Origin: Carallia brachiata
Taxonomy: Eukaryota > Streptophyta > Magnoliopsida > Malpighiales > Rhizophoraceae
DNA: 64,000 nucleotides
NCBI GenBank assembly: GCA_021464245.1
Contig: JADCRB010000066.1
Coordinates: 1 to 64,000, forward strand
Direction: 5' to 3'
The notes under the pieces are model-generated. The model saw nothing but the letters and a program-made list of their open reading frames with translations, did no database searches and was not told where the DNA came from. A program made the position numbers and the translations under genes. Numbering within the stretch: the stretch's first letter is position 1; each line of letters opens with the position of its first letter. Shown in pieces: positions 11,485 through 21,115 of the stretch.

Positions 11485-13160
11485 ATGGCACCGAAAAGGA
11501 GTACAACTGCTGCCACAAAAAAGAAGGCAACGGCTCCATGCCTGCATCAACTACCCTACCTGGGTACGCAGGTCCAGAAACCCGGGGACGGACACAATTT
11601 CTTGCCGTCCAAACCCGACAAAATGTCGAAATGGAGAGTCCACAGCTCGCACAACAGGATCTCTCCCCTGACTCTCTTGCCGCATGGAGGAGTCGATCAC
11701 CCACCCCGATCGAAGTCGGGGGCAACACGACGAAGCCTGCTCAACAAATCCACTCACACAGAAGAATCAGAAGAGTTTTCTCCCCCAGTCTTTCCCGGAG
11801 CCTCATCTGTTGCCGTCATGATGACCAACACAACCAACAGAGGAAAGATTTCAGAATTGGAGAACAAAATTTTGCAGCTGATCAGAGTCGTGGAGGAAAA
11901 AGATCAACAGATCGCGCTCTCAAAGGAAAAGCCCCGATCCAAGTTGATCCCGAAATCCGCGAGGAGCAACCATATCCACCCGGTTTCACTCCAGAAGCCA
12001 CACCAGCCGACGTCTTCCCTGCAGAAAAGCGACCAGGTAGTTCTACACAGCTGCCACCCTCAAATTCTGTAGCTTCGCTATCTGTTCAACAATTGCAGGA
12101 AATGATAGCCAATACGATCCGACTGCAACAAGCTACATCCTTCCAAGGATCACAGATGTACGTCAAACCGTACACCAGACGGATCGAAAGTCTCAACATG
12201 CCTCTGGGCTACCAGCCGCCCAAATTTCAACAATTCGACGGACGAGGCGATCCCAAACAGCACATCGCCCACTTCGTTGAAACCTGCAACAACGCAGGGA
12301 CTTACGGAGATCTCTTGGTGAAGCAGTTTGTTCGTTCACTCAGGGAGACCGCTTTCACCTGGTTCATAAATCTTGAACCAGAATCGATCGACAGTTGGGA
12401 ACAGCTACAACGAGAGTTCCTCAACAGATTTTTCAGCACTCGAAGGACGGTAAGTATGATGGAGCTTACCAGCACCAAACAAAGGAAAGGAGAGCCCGTT
12501 GTCGAATACATCAACAGATGGCGTGCCCTCAGCTTGGACTGCAAAGATCGCCTGACGGAGACTTCTGCCGTGGATGTGCATCCAGGGAATGCATTGGGAG
12601 CTGTTATACATCCTGCAGGGTGTCAAACCCCGAACTTTCGAAGAACTGGCGACCCGCGCACATGATATGGAGATAAGCATCCAGACTTCCGGAGGCACGG
12701 TTCCCATCCAGTTGGACCAGCAAGGGGGCAGAAGGGAGATTAAGAAACCCAACAGCTCCGGAAAAGGAAAGAAGTGATGACTGTTGAAGCCGCACCAGTA
12801 AAAGTGGGCGCCAAAGCTAAGGTAAATCCTCCGACCCAAATAACTCAGCCAAACAACAGGAAAGGCGGAAGGTGACATTGCGAGAGTTGGAGCAGAAGCA
12901 GTATCCATTCCCCGACTCAGACGTCCCCACATCTTGAACAACTCTTGGAGGCGAAGCTGATCGAACTCCCAGAGTGCAAGCGGCCGAATGAAAAGGATCG
13001 AGTCAGCGATCCGAGATTCTGCAAATATCACCGGATAGTAAGTCATCCAACCGAGAAGTGTTTCGTCCTAAAGGAGTTGATCATGAAGCTCAAAAGCCAG
13101 AATTAAATCATTCTGGACCAGGAAGGCGTAACCTCAGCAAACCAAATCACCATCACTTCA
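11485..13160 (+). pseudogene. gag of the Tat-type element (frame-shifted)
   Basis: The probable start is ATG 11485 (MAPKRSTTAATKKK), a basic N-terminus. The conserved retrotransposon gag core is read in another frame at about 12170-12550, with YQPPKFQQFDGRGDP, then AFTWFINLEP, and then FLNRFFSTRR, a typical capsid order. A zinc-knuckle-like C-x2-H/H/C pattern (CKYHRIVSHPTEKC) follows at 13020-13061. At least three frames are needed to read through, and stop codons lie between the blocks. Gag would form the cytoplasmic particle that packages element RNA. Confidence 0.8.
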
Positions 13161-13479
13161 AAACCATCAGAAGAAGTGACACACCATAAGGAGGAGCCGC
13201 TCGACAACAAAAAGTCGACAACGGAGAAGGTATATGAAGCTCTCCAAACCCTTCTCGCTAACCCTCAGCTGTTTACAGCTTTGCAAACAACAGAAGTGTG
13301 GCAAAATCAAGTCGGCAATACTCTTCAGACCTCAGCTAAACCTTTGCCATCAAGTAATTCCAGCTCGACGGAGCATCAGGTGGACCAAAATCACGTCGGA
13401 TGTTACTCTGCTATCTCATTTTCAGATGAGGATCTCCTGCTGGGGTCCAAACCCCACAATCGGCCGCTGTATGTATCAG

Positions 13480-14150
13480 GCTATGTGAAGAACAGAAGGT
13501 CCGACGTATTCTGATCGACGATGGCTCAGCAGTCAATATTATCCCAAAATCCACCATAAAGGAGCTCGGCATCGGCATTGATGAATTATCAGACAGCCGC
13601 TTGATGATTCATGGCTTTAATCAAGGAGGACAGAAAGCAATTGGGATGATTCGCTTGGAGCTAACTATCGGTAATCTCACTTCTAGCACTCTATTTCACG
13701 TGATTGATGCACGTACCACATATAAGATGTTGCTAGGACGACCGTGGATTCATGGAAATGGAGTTGTGCTCTCAAGCCTGCATCAGTGCTTCAAGTACTA
13801 CAATGGTGGCGTTCAAAAGGTCAATGCTGACTTAAAGCCGTTCGATGATGCTGAATCACATTTGGCGGATGCAGTCTTCTACACCGACACAGACAATCCG
13901 GAGATCATTCCATCAAAAGCTACTTGGACTGGGGGCATCCACAAAAAGGGAAAAGCTGTCGAAGAACCTGCCAATGCCCAACCCCAGGCTCCAACAAATG
14001 AAAAGCTGCCACAGCCTGCTGAACTCGTCCGAAGGATGTTGCATCTTCAAGCTCCACTCCAGTCCTACGCTATGTGCCGAAGTCACGACGCTCAGAAGGT
14101 CAACCCCCTTTCTCTTATTGTATTGATCTTAAACAGGAGCAAATAGCCAA
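13480..14150 (+). pseudogene. Retrotransposon aspartic protease region
   Basis: Frame-shifted from the preceding gag tail, the sequence reads ILIDDGSAVNIIP at about 13510-13550, which holds the D-[DS/T]-G-[ST]-A active-site signature of retropepsins. It continues into LLGRPWIHG (about 13730-13755), the second conserved block of Tat-type proteases. The enzyme would cut the polyprotein. A spacer with many stops (14150-14500) follows before the reverse transcriptase. Confidence 0.8.
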
Positions 14151-14499
14151 CCCAAAACAAAGGAGCTGCACAACCTGAAGGAGACTTACACTCTGCCGAT
14201 ACCAAAGATTGAGCCGGTTTTGTCTCAAAACCATTAAAAGGCTTCGTCAAACCACACACGGGGGCAGTCGAAGGCGGCTCACTTCCAGAAAGAAGAACAC
14301 ATGAAGGATTTGATCCTAATGCATACAAGCTTTTGGCAAGGCGGCTATGACTTCTCAAACCCGAGCACAATGGGTACGCTGCCGTCCACACATGGCGCCT
14401 TCTCAAACATCACAGTCCCGACCTGGCTTAGGCTATCAGGAGAACTCACCTGTGCGGATCACGCTAAAGAGCCGAAGCCGAGCAGCTGATACACGTGCC

Positions 14500-16140
14500 A
14501 TCACCACCACCACCAAACAAGACAGACTTATCCAGTCAAACAAAGAAGGTGAAGTCAGAGGTTCTGCATTTCATGTCACAATTAGCGAGGAGGCTGAGTC
14601 CGACTCATCTGACGGTGAAGTAAAGGAGGCTCCCCCGGAACTTGAAGATGGTGGCCAAGCAACTGTTGATGAACTCAAGGAGGTCAATCTTGGCTCTCCG
14701 GAAGATCCTCGACCTACATTTGTAAGTGCTTTACTTACTGCAGAAGAAGAGCAAGAATATGTTCAGGTATTAAGTCAATACAGGGACGTGTTCGCATGGA
14801 GTTACAAAGAAATGTCTGGACTTGACCCAAAATTGCGGTGCATCGTCTAGCAGTAAAGAAGGGTGTTCGTTCTGTCAAGCAGCCACAACGACGGTTCCGC
14901 CCAGAACTAATTCCACAAATCGAGGAGGAGGTTAACAAGCTGATCAATGCTGGCTTCATCTGAGAGGTCACCTACCCAACGTGGATTGCCAACATTCCGG
15001 TAAGAAAGAAGAATGGACAGTTGAGGTATGTGTTGATTTTCGAGATCTTAACAAGGCTGCCGAAAGATGACTTTCCATTGCCCATAACGGAGATCACAGT
15101 CGATGCAACAACGGGTCACGAAGCATTGTCTTCATGGATGGTTCTTCAGGCTATAACCAAATCAGAATGGCACCAGAAGACGAGGAGTTGACAGCATTCC
15201 GCACCCCAAAAGGTATATACTGCTACAAAGTTATGCCGTTTGGATTAAAAAATGCTGGCGCCACTTATCAACGTGCTATGCAAAAAATTTTTGATGACAT
15301 GCTGCACAAGATTGTAGAATGTTATGTTGATGACTTAGTTGTAAAGACTAAGAAGCGCAAAGACCACCTCGAGGATCTCAAGACAGTGTTCGAAAGACTT
15401 CGGAGGCATCAGCTCAAAATGAACCCTCTCAAGTGCGCATTCGGTGTCACATCAGGAAAGTTTCTTGGGTTCGTGGTGCGCCATCGTGGAATCGAAGTTG
15501 ATCAGTCAAAGGTTGAGGCAATTCAAAAGATGCCTGAACCTAAAAACCTGCACGAGCTGCGAAGTCTACAAGGAAAGCTGGCTACATTCGCCGTTTCATC
15601 TCCAATTTAGCTGGGAGATGTCAACCTTTCCATCGGTTGATGAAGAAGGATGTCAACTTCGAGTGGGACGAAGCTTGCAGCAAAGCCTTTGAGAGCATAA
15701 AGAAGTACCTTTCCAATCCACCAGTCCTAGGGCTCCAATTCAAGGAAAGTCGTTGATTCTCTACATTGCAGCGCAGGAAAGATCTTTGGGAGCCTTGCTT
15801 GCACAGGAAAATGAGCAGGGAAAGGAAGTTGCCCTGTACTACTTGAGCAGAACACTAAACGGTCCGGAGCTGAGTTATTCGCCCATTGAAAAGACATGTC
15901 TAGCACTGTTCTTTGCCATTGACAAGCTGAGGCACTACATGCAAGCTCACACGGTACGTCTCATTGCCAGAGCTGATCCTGTCAAATATATCTTATCTAG
16001 ACCAATCTTGTCAGGACGACTTGCCAAGTGGGCAGTAATCCTACAAAGCTACGACATTGTCTACGTGCCTCAAAAAGCAGTCAAAGGACAAGCTCTAGCA
16101 GACTTCCTTGCAGATCACCCTGTTCCGTCAGATTGGGAGT
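14500..16140 (+). pseudogene. Reverse transcriptase and RNase H of the Tat-type element
   Basis: An acidic linker (14500-14850) leads into the reverse transcriptase. Visible blocks are QRRFRPELIPQIEEEV, FMDGSSGYNQIRMAPED (about 15134-15180), VMPFGLKNAGATYQRAM and the catalytic YVDD at 15323-15334, followed by the thumb (LKCAFGV, GKFLGFVV). RNase H begins near 15700 (ILYIAAQERSLGALLAQ, ALYYLSRTL, Y-x-P-IEK). A TGA at 14961-14963 replaces an expected sense codon after AGFI, and further frameshifts lie near 15050 and 15595. These enzymes would copy element RNA into DNA. Confidence 0.9.
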
Positions 16141-16189
16141 TCACAGATGATCTTCCAGATGAAGAGGTCTTTTACATTGAGACACTACC

Positions 16190-16590
16190 ACCATGGACGA
16201 TGTTCTTTGATGGTGCAGCAAGGCGTGATGGTGCTGGTGCCGGTATAGTGTTTGTCACTCCTCAACGACAAATACTACCATATGCTATCATTCTCGGTGA
16301 GTTATGTTCAAATAATGTTGCTGAATACCAGGCTTTGATCATTGGTCTTCAAATGGCTGTCGATATGAAGATTCCAACTATAGAAGTCCATGGAGATTCC
16401 CAGCTCGTCATCAACCAACTTACGCCTTACCATCAACGTGCTCGACAGCTAATGGATGAATTTGAAAGCATCACCTTGGAGCATGTGCCTCGACGAGAAA
16501 ACACTCAGGCAGACGCGTTGGCTAACCTGGCCACCTCTTGCAAAGTCAGAAATCCAGGCTACAGTTGTTGCCGTATGCCAGAAATGGATA
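16190..16590 (+). pseudogene. Second (archaeal-type) RNase H of the Tat-type element
   Basis: WTMFFDGAARRDGAGAGIVF (about 16195-16254) starts a second RNase H fold: D in FDGA, E in NNVAEYQAL (about 16314-16340), D in VHGDSQLV (16387-16410) and D in NTQADALANLA (about 16501-16533). All four catalytic acids are present. The frame is continuous with the upstream RNase H for 284 codons, from 15753 to a stop at 16605-16607. This extra domain defines the Tat/Ogre lineage among plant Ty3/gypsy elements. Confidence 0.9.
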
Positions 16591-16799
16591 GTGCCACAGA
16601 AGGATGATGAAGAAACTACAGCAGCCAACGCTGTATCTGTACGTCTCGCGGAGGACGAGATTGGCGCCAACCAATCATTGACTACCTACAGCACGGGAAG
16701 CTGCCCGAAGATCGTCGTCATAAGACAGAAATTCAACGACGAGCTCCCCGCTTCATATATCTCAAGGATGCTCTGTATCGAAGGTCTTTTGATGGAGTT

Positions 16800-17898
16800 T
16801 TACTTCGCTGCCTAGGCAATGAAGAGGCAAAACAGCTCTCACTGAAGCACATTCTGGTGTTTGTGGCGGACATCAATCAGGGCCTAAGTTGCACTTCCAA
16901 CTCAGAAGGATGGGATACTACTGGCCAACCATGGTACGTGATTCAATTGAGTTTGCTAAAACTGTCAAGCTTGTCAATTTCATGCGAATTACATACATCA
17001 ACCACCGGAGCCACTGCATCCAACTGTCTCATCCTGGCCCTTTGAAGCTTGGGGTCTCGACTTAGTGGGGCCCTTGCCAAAGTCATCCCTGGTCACCTGT
17101 ACATCCTCGCAGCAACCGACTACTTCTCAAAATGGGCTGAAGCCATTCCACTTAGAGAGGTAAAGAAGGAGCATGTTGCCAATTTCATCCGGACTCAGCT
17201 GATCTATCGCTATGGAGTCCCTCGATTCATCATCACTGATAATGGTAAGCAGTTCTACAACAGCTTAATCGACAAGCTCTGCGAGAAGTTCAAGTTCAAG
17301 CAGTACAAGTCATCCATGTACAATGCCCAGCAAATGGCTTGGCTGAAGCATTCAACAAGACCTTATGCAACCTGTTGCGGAAGGTAGTCTCTAAATCCAA
17401 AAGAGATTGGCATGACAGAATTCCAGGCATTATGGGCGTATCGTACAACTTACCGGACTCCAACACAGGCGACGCCATACTCACTTGTCTACGGTGTCGA
17501 AGCAATACTGCCGTTGGAAACACAGATTCCATCCCTGCGCATGGCTGTTCTGGAAGGACTCACACAGGAGGAGAATGCTCGCCTACGTCTGGATGAGTTA
17601 GAAGCTCGATGAAAGGAGGCTCGAAGCACAACAGCAACTTGAGTGCTACCAAGCCCGGCTCACCAACACGTTCAACCGCAGGGTCCGCCCTCGATCTTTT
17701 CAAGTTGGAGACCTTGTTCTTGCAGTGCGACGGCCCATCAACATGAAGCATCGGCCTGGTGACAAGCTTACTTCCAAATGGGACGGGCCATACTTAGTGC
17801 AGGAGGCCTACACTCACAACGCTTACATGCTGTCAGACCAAGAAGGCGTCCGAATCGGCCCGATCAATGGTAAATTTCTGAAACAGTATTATGTGTAA
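16800..17898 (+). pseudogene. Integrase of the Tat-type element
   Basis: The HHCC zinc finger is still visible across frames (H...H at about 16849-16880, C..C at about 16970-16985). The catalytic core follows: GLDLVGPLP (first Asp, about 17055), TDNGKQF (second Asp, 17238-17258) and GLAEAFNKT (Glu, about 17340). After the core come FQVGDLVL and KWDGPYLV (about 17700-17800), the usual C-terminal block, ending INGKFLKQYYV and a stop at 17896-17898. Several one-base shifts interrupt the reading. The enzyme would insert element DNA into the genome. Confidence 0.88.
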
Positions 17899-17899
17899 A

Positions 17900-18235
17900 T
17901 ATGTTTAAAAAAAAATCAAAAAAATCAAAAAAAAAAAAAAAAAAAAAAATCAAAAAAAAAAAAAAAGTGCGAAGTCCCGATCTGAAAGACCAAGCGAAAA
18001 TCCAAACCCAAACACTTGAGCCCAATTCAGAGTCCAACTCAAAAGCCTGAAAACCAAATCCAAAAGTCCAAGTCCAAAACCCAAACACTCGACCCAAATC
18101 CAAAAAACCAAGTCTAGAAGCCCAAACACTCGACCCAAATCCAATCCAAAGCCCAAAACCCAAAAATTCCAAGTTCCAGACACAGTCCAGAACCCAAGTT
18201 CAAAATCCAATCCAACTCCTGGCCCGCATGAGTAT
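17900..18235 (+). repeat. Low-complexity poly-A and CCAAA-rich degenerate tandem repeat
   Basis: After the integrase stop there is an A-rich stretch (17900-17965), then a degenerate array built from AAGTCCAA, AACCCAAA and CACTCGACCCAAATCC units. One recognisable 20-nt unit, CCAAACACTCGACCCAAATC, occurs twice exactly (in 18060-18145). The array is A/C-biased and would code only low-complexity protein. It separates pol from the captured homeobox region. Confidence 0.7.
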
Positions 18236-18256
18236 AAACTGTGAACGGCCCAAAAA

Positions 18257-18264
18257 TATAAAAG
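18257..18264 (+). promoter_or_regulatory. Putative internal TATA box ahead of the WOX frame
   Basis: TATAAAAG is preceded by AAAA and followed, after a C/A-rich leader with a CAGTCTCAACC stretch, by ATG 18352. The position, about 95 nt before the ATG, resembles the TATA-to-ATG spacing of a compact plant gene. It suggests the reading frame may have its own promoter inside the element. Activity cannot be judged from sequence. Confidence 0.4.
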
Positions 18265-18351
18265 CACGGAGGGTTTGAGTCTGAAACTCAGCATCAGTCT
18301 CAACCGATCTTCACCACATACCAAGACCTTTGCTCCTCTGCCACAAGAAAG

Positions 18352-18970
18352 ATGGAACCAGTTGCAGAACCTCAAGACAAGGGAGAAGAAAGGTCACCCG
18401 CACAAGGTGGCAACCGACCATGGCACAACTGCAAATTTTGGAGGAAGTCTTCCACAACAATGGAGGTATTATTCCTAGTGCATCTCAAATTTACCAACTT
18501 GTCTCACGATTGCGCCCGCTCGGGCAATCGAAGGAAAAAATGTGTTTTATTGGTTCCAGAATCGGAGAAGCAGGAAGAAACCAGCACTGAGAACTGCTTT
18601 TCCAAAGAACAGTCTGTCGTTCCGATAGTAAATCCCACTGGTACAGCTTCGCCCTCAAATGAAGCAGGTCCGAGTTCTTCCACTGCAATGGTCTCTCCAC
18701 GGTATGTTCATCAAAGCCGTAGCCCATGGGAGCATGCATGCTGGTCCTGGTGGTCTTACGGAGTCAGCCAAGGGTTCATACCTCCTAGGTATTAAGTCTA
18801 GGAGGAATTTTTCTAGCAGAAAGGAGTCATTCCGGCGAAATTTGCCTCTCTTTCCAGAATATTCCGGCAGCATCAACCAGCCGGAAAGCGACGTCAACAT
18901 CATCGGCCCACCAGACGAGGCGAGCTTGACTTGGAGTGCGCCTCGGGCCCCTAGGACGGCCGACAAGATA
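18352..18970 (+). pseudogene. WUSCHEL-related homeobox (WOX) frame carried by the retrotransposon
   Basis: The frame opens MEPVAEPQDKGEE and, after a one-base shift near 18391, reads TRTRWQPTMAQLQILEEVF (18396 on), then PSASQIYQLVSRLRPLGQ. After a second one-base shift in an A-run (18535-18540) comes NVFYWFQNRRSRKK (to 18580). Together this is a full-length WOX homeodomain of about 62 residues with the invariant third-helix WFQN. A serine-rich tail follows in other frames, and at 18842-18856 LPLFP appears in the context NLPLFPE, close to the WUS-box (TLxLFP) found about 100 residues after the homeodomain in WUS-clade proteins. WOX proteins are nuclear DNA-binding regulators of stem-cell fate. 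The strand is that of the element and no introns are visible, as expected of a captured transcript. Both shifts lie in or next to A-runs and could be base-calling slips. The family call is confident, the intactness is not. Confidence 0.8.
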
Positions 18971-18977
18971 AGGTGCA

Positions 18978-19084
18978 ACGACTTTGGCAGCACACGGTAA
19001 CGACTTCTGCAGCACACGCTAACGACTTCTGCAGCACACGGCAACGACTTCTGCAACACACGGTAACGACTTTCGTGACACGCG
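18978..19084 (+). repeat. 22-bp tandem repeat, about 4.9 copies
   Basis: Units start at 18978, 19000, 19022 and 19044, with a partial fifth at 19066. The consensus starts ACGACTTCTGCAGCACACG and ends in a variable RTA/CTA/GCA triplet. Unit length is exactly 22, so read as protein the array shifts frame in each copy. It lies in the non-pol 3' region of the retrotransposon, just after the WOX-like tail. Function unknown. Confidence 0.9.
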
Positions 19085-19902
19085 TCAGCCGCTGCCTCTT
19101 TTGTCTCTTATGCAGGAAAGGGACGTGGATGCCCTACTCGATTCTGCGTACCTTCTTTTTGACTTTTCAAAAAAAAAAATTTATCGTATGTATATATATC
19201 TTGCATTCCCGAGTTGTAATACTCACCCCTCAGCTCTTCTTTCTCAAAAGAAAATGGCTAGTCTCTGCACTTGTCTCAGGAAGTTCTTCGATCAAGAAGT
19301 TGGAGGCGCACGAGCTAAGAAAAGAAGGAGTAGTCTTCCTCGAGGGATCCCTAAAAGCCTCGAAACTCAGTCTCCAACGCCATCGGTGTCATGGAGTTCC
19401 AACTACTCTCCTTAGTTCACATCTACCACAGAGGGATGAGACGCTGCAATCATCCTAATCTTCCTTTGGATGCCGCGATGTACGGGAAAGTTCCAACTAC
19501 TCTCCTTACGTCGGAGCAGACTTGGGAATCATCACTACAGTCAGTCTCTCTGTGTGCCGGTTTTGAAGTTCCAAAGTGCTGGGCCTTCCTCTTGGGGAGG
19601 TTCAAGTTCTTTGCCTACCAGATCATCCTCACCAGAGCTTTGGAACTTCAAAGAACCTTTGCCAGCCCTTGCGAGCCATGGAAGCTCGAACTCACTTTGG
19701 AGTCAAGACTTCAATTTTTATATTAGCTGGGCTGCTAACTTCCTCAAGATCATATCGGTTTCCATTGCGATCCAACAACAGTTGGGTTAGTCGGAGATAG
19801 AAGATTTCAACATTCAATATTCATCAGGACATCTCAAGTTTCAAACAGGACTTCAAGACTCGGTGCGGATCACGTCTGTAAAATTCTTCCTTACTGACCC
19901 TT
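19085..19902 (+). other. 3' non-pol region of the retrotransposon, possible degraded coding
   Basis: Broken frames continue to the polypurine tract. One opens MASLCTCLRKFFDQEVGG near 19253, with a basic RAKKRRSS patch. Another, ending near 19720, is serine-rich (SSSLPTRSSSPELWNFKEPL). A stretch GTTCCAACTACTCTCCTTA occurs twice (about 19396 and 19491). I recognise no domain. It may be the rest of a captured gene or 3' untranslated element sequence. Confidence 0.4.
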
Positions 19903-19912
19903 GAAGTGGGGG
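19903..19912 (+). other. Polypurine tract
   Basis: GAAGTGGGGG lies four bases (CATT) upstream of the TG that starts the 3' LTR. This is the expected place and composition for the primer of plus-strand synthesis in an LTR retrotransposon. Confidence 0.65.
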
Positions 19913-19916
19913 CATT

Positions 19917-20552
19917 TGTAAATAAATAAAAATAAATAAAAAAAAATAATGGTTGGCAGCCGCCAACTTTGAAGTCAAGGTTGGCAGCTGCCAACCTTTA
20001 ATGCCACCAACCAAATGGTTGGTGGCAGGCATGGGGGAGGCCTATAAATTGGCCTCCCCAATTGAAAGAAATCCAGCCAGCAGCGAAGCGCAGAAAAAAA
20101 GAGCGCAGCAAAAAAAAAAAGAAAGCAGGCAGAAAAAAAAAAAGAGAATATAGATCTAAAAAAAAATCAAAATATTACAAATCCGGCTGGGATTAAGTCT
20201 CATACGGCCCTCAGCAAAATTCAGACAGCTCATCCGAGAACGAGTCCATTCGACCCTCGGTGAAATTAAGTCAGATCGGCTCAGATCAAGTCTCTACGGT
20301 TCCTAAACGTAGTCAAAAACTTCCAAATCAGATACAGTTTCAGTCTATCAAGTTCAAGAAAAAGCGGTGAAAATTATTTCTATCAAGATCAAGCTCGTGC
20401 AGCTCTTGACGGAGTCAAAAATGAAACACTAATCGGAGGATATACAGAGATCGACTCCACGTAAATTTTCTTTCATTTTTATAATTTTTATTTGTAATTT
20501 ATTTTTGTATTTTCTAGTTTAATTGTTTTAGACTCAAAATTTACCCGTTACA
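19917..20552 (+). repeat. 3' LTR with three perfect palindromes in U3
   Basis: Starts TGTAAATAAAT after the polypurine tract and ends GTTACA. From GAATATAGATCT (20146) to its end it matches the 5' LTR with scattered substitutions. U3 is different from that of the 5' LTR and carries three perfect inverted repeats in a row: an 18-bp palindrome GGTTGGCAGCTGCCAACC (19979-19996), 11-bp arms around AAAT (20002-20027), and 9-bp arms GGGGAGGCC / GGCCTCCCC (20034-20059) whose 8-nt loop is TATAAATT, the presumed TATA box. Confidence 0.8.
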
Positions 20553-20701
20553 CACCCATTTCTACAAAATGGACAACCTCCACAAATGCGGAGGATTTTG
20601 GGAGTGAAGGGGATTCGGGTAAATGCCCCAAAACTATCTCGACTAGGCCAAGGTACCATAGATAATATAAAAGTTAGAAAAGACTTCCTTGTTGTAGGTT
20701 A
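20553..20701. other. Short spacer between the LTR element and the LINE
   Basis: About 150 bp with no coding potential. It continues, across the LINE insertion, into the sequence after 27199, since the LINE target-site duplication starts at 20702. Confidence 0.5.
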
Positions 20702-21115
20702 TAATTGCCTTTATTATTATTTTTTTTTTGAACAACAATTGACAATTTATTCAAGGTATCCTGAAAAATCGAGGATACCCAAAAATGAAGATATACAAGT
20801 TCCTGCAAGACACATATTATACTAAAAAACAAACCATTGCCTCTCACCTCATCTGCTTTCGAGAAAGGAAAAACCTCCCATGAGATGACAAACAACTGCT
20901 CACCCATGTGTCTATTTAAAAGTGAAAGAAAAACAAAATGACCAACACCAAACCCCCCACCCACGTGTACAGCATGAAAAGCTCCACCAAAGATATGAAC
21001 CAACAGCATCAAACTCATGAGCCAAGTTCAATAGCGGGAATTCCAACAACTACTACATCAGGAAAAGGCATCGCTTCCAAGATTGTTGAGCCAAAACACC
21101 GATCAATTGTTACAG

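Larger units (their letters stand above)
10490..20552 (+). mobile_element. Decayed Ty3/gypsy LTR retrotransposon, Tat type (dual RNase H), with an extra WOX reading frame
   Basis: Order: 5' LTR (10490-11294), primer-binding site (11301-11318), gag (from 11485), protease, reverse transcriptase, RNase H, a second RNase H, integrase (stop at 17896-17898), a 2-kb non-pol region, polypurine tract, 3' LTR (19917-20552). The PR-RT-RH-INT order is that of Ty3/gypsy, and a second RNase H between RNase H and integrase is the known hallmark of the Tat/Ogre group. Frameshifts and stops interrupt every domain, so the copy is not autonomous. The five bases outside the LTRs differ (TAAAG before, CACCC after), so I see no target-site duplication. 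The exact 5' LTR start rests on the TG at 10490 and is less sure than the other three ends. Confidence 0.85.

Noticed and set aside
11270..11728. A minus-strand frame over the start of the LTR element
   Set aside because: It is the shadow of poly-A/poly-T tracts and of gag on the opposite strand (long FFF runs).
17864..18375. Minus-strand frames rich in Gly, Phe and Leu
   Set aside because: They are the reverse of the CCAAA-rich low-complexity array and show no domain.
18975..19085. CRISPR-like array
   Set aside because: The 22-bp units are directly adjacent with no spacers, and the genome is that of a plant.
10485..20557. A 5-bp target-site duplication of the LTR element
   Set aside because: TAAAG and CACCC do not match, and shifting the ends by a few bases did not give a convincing pair.
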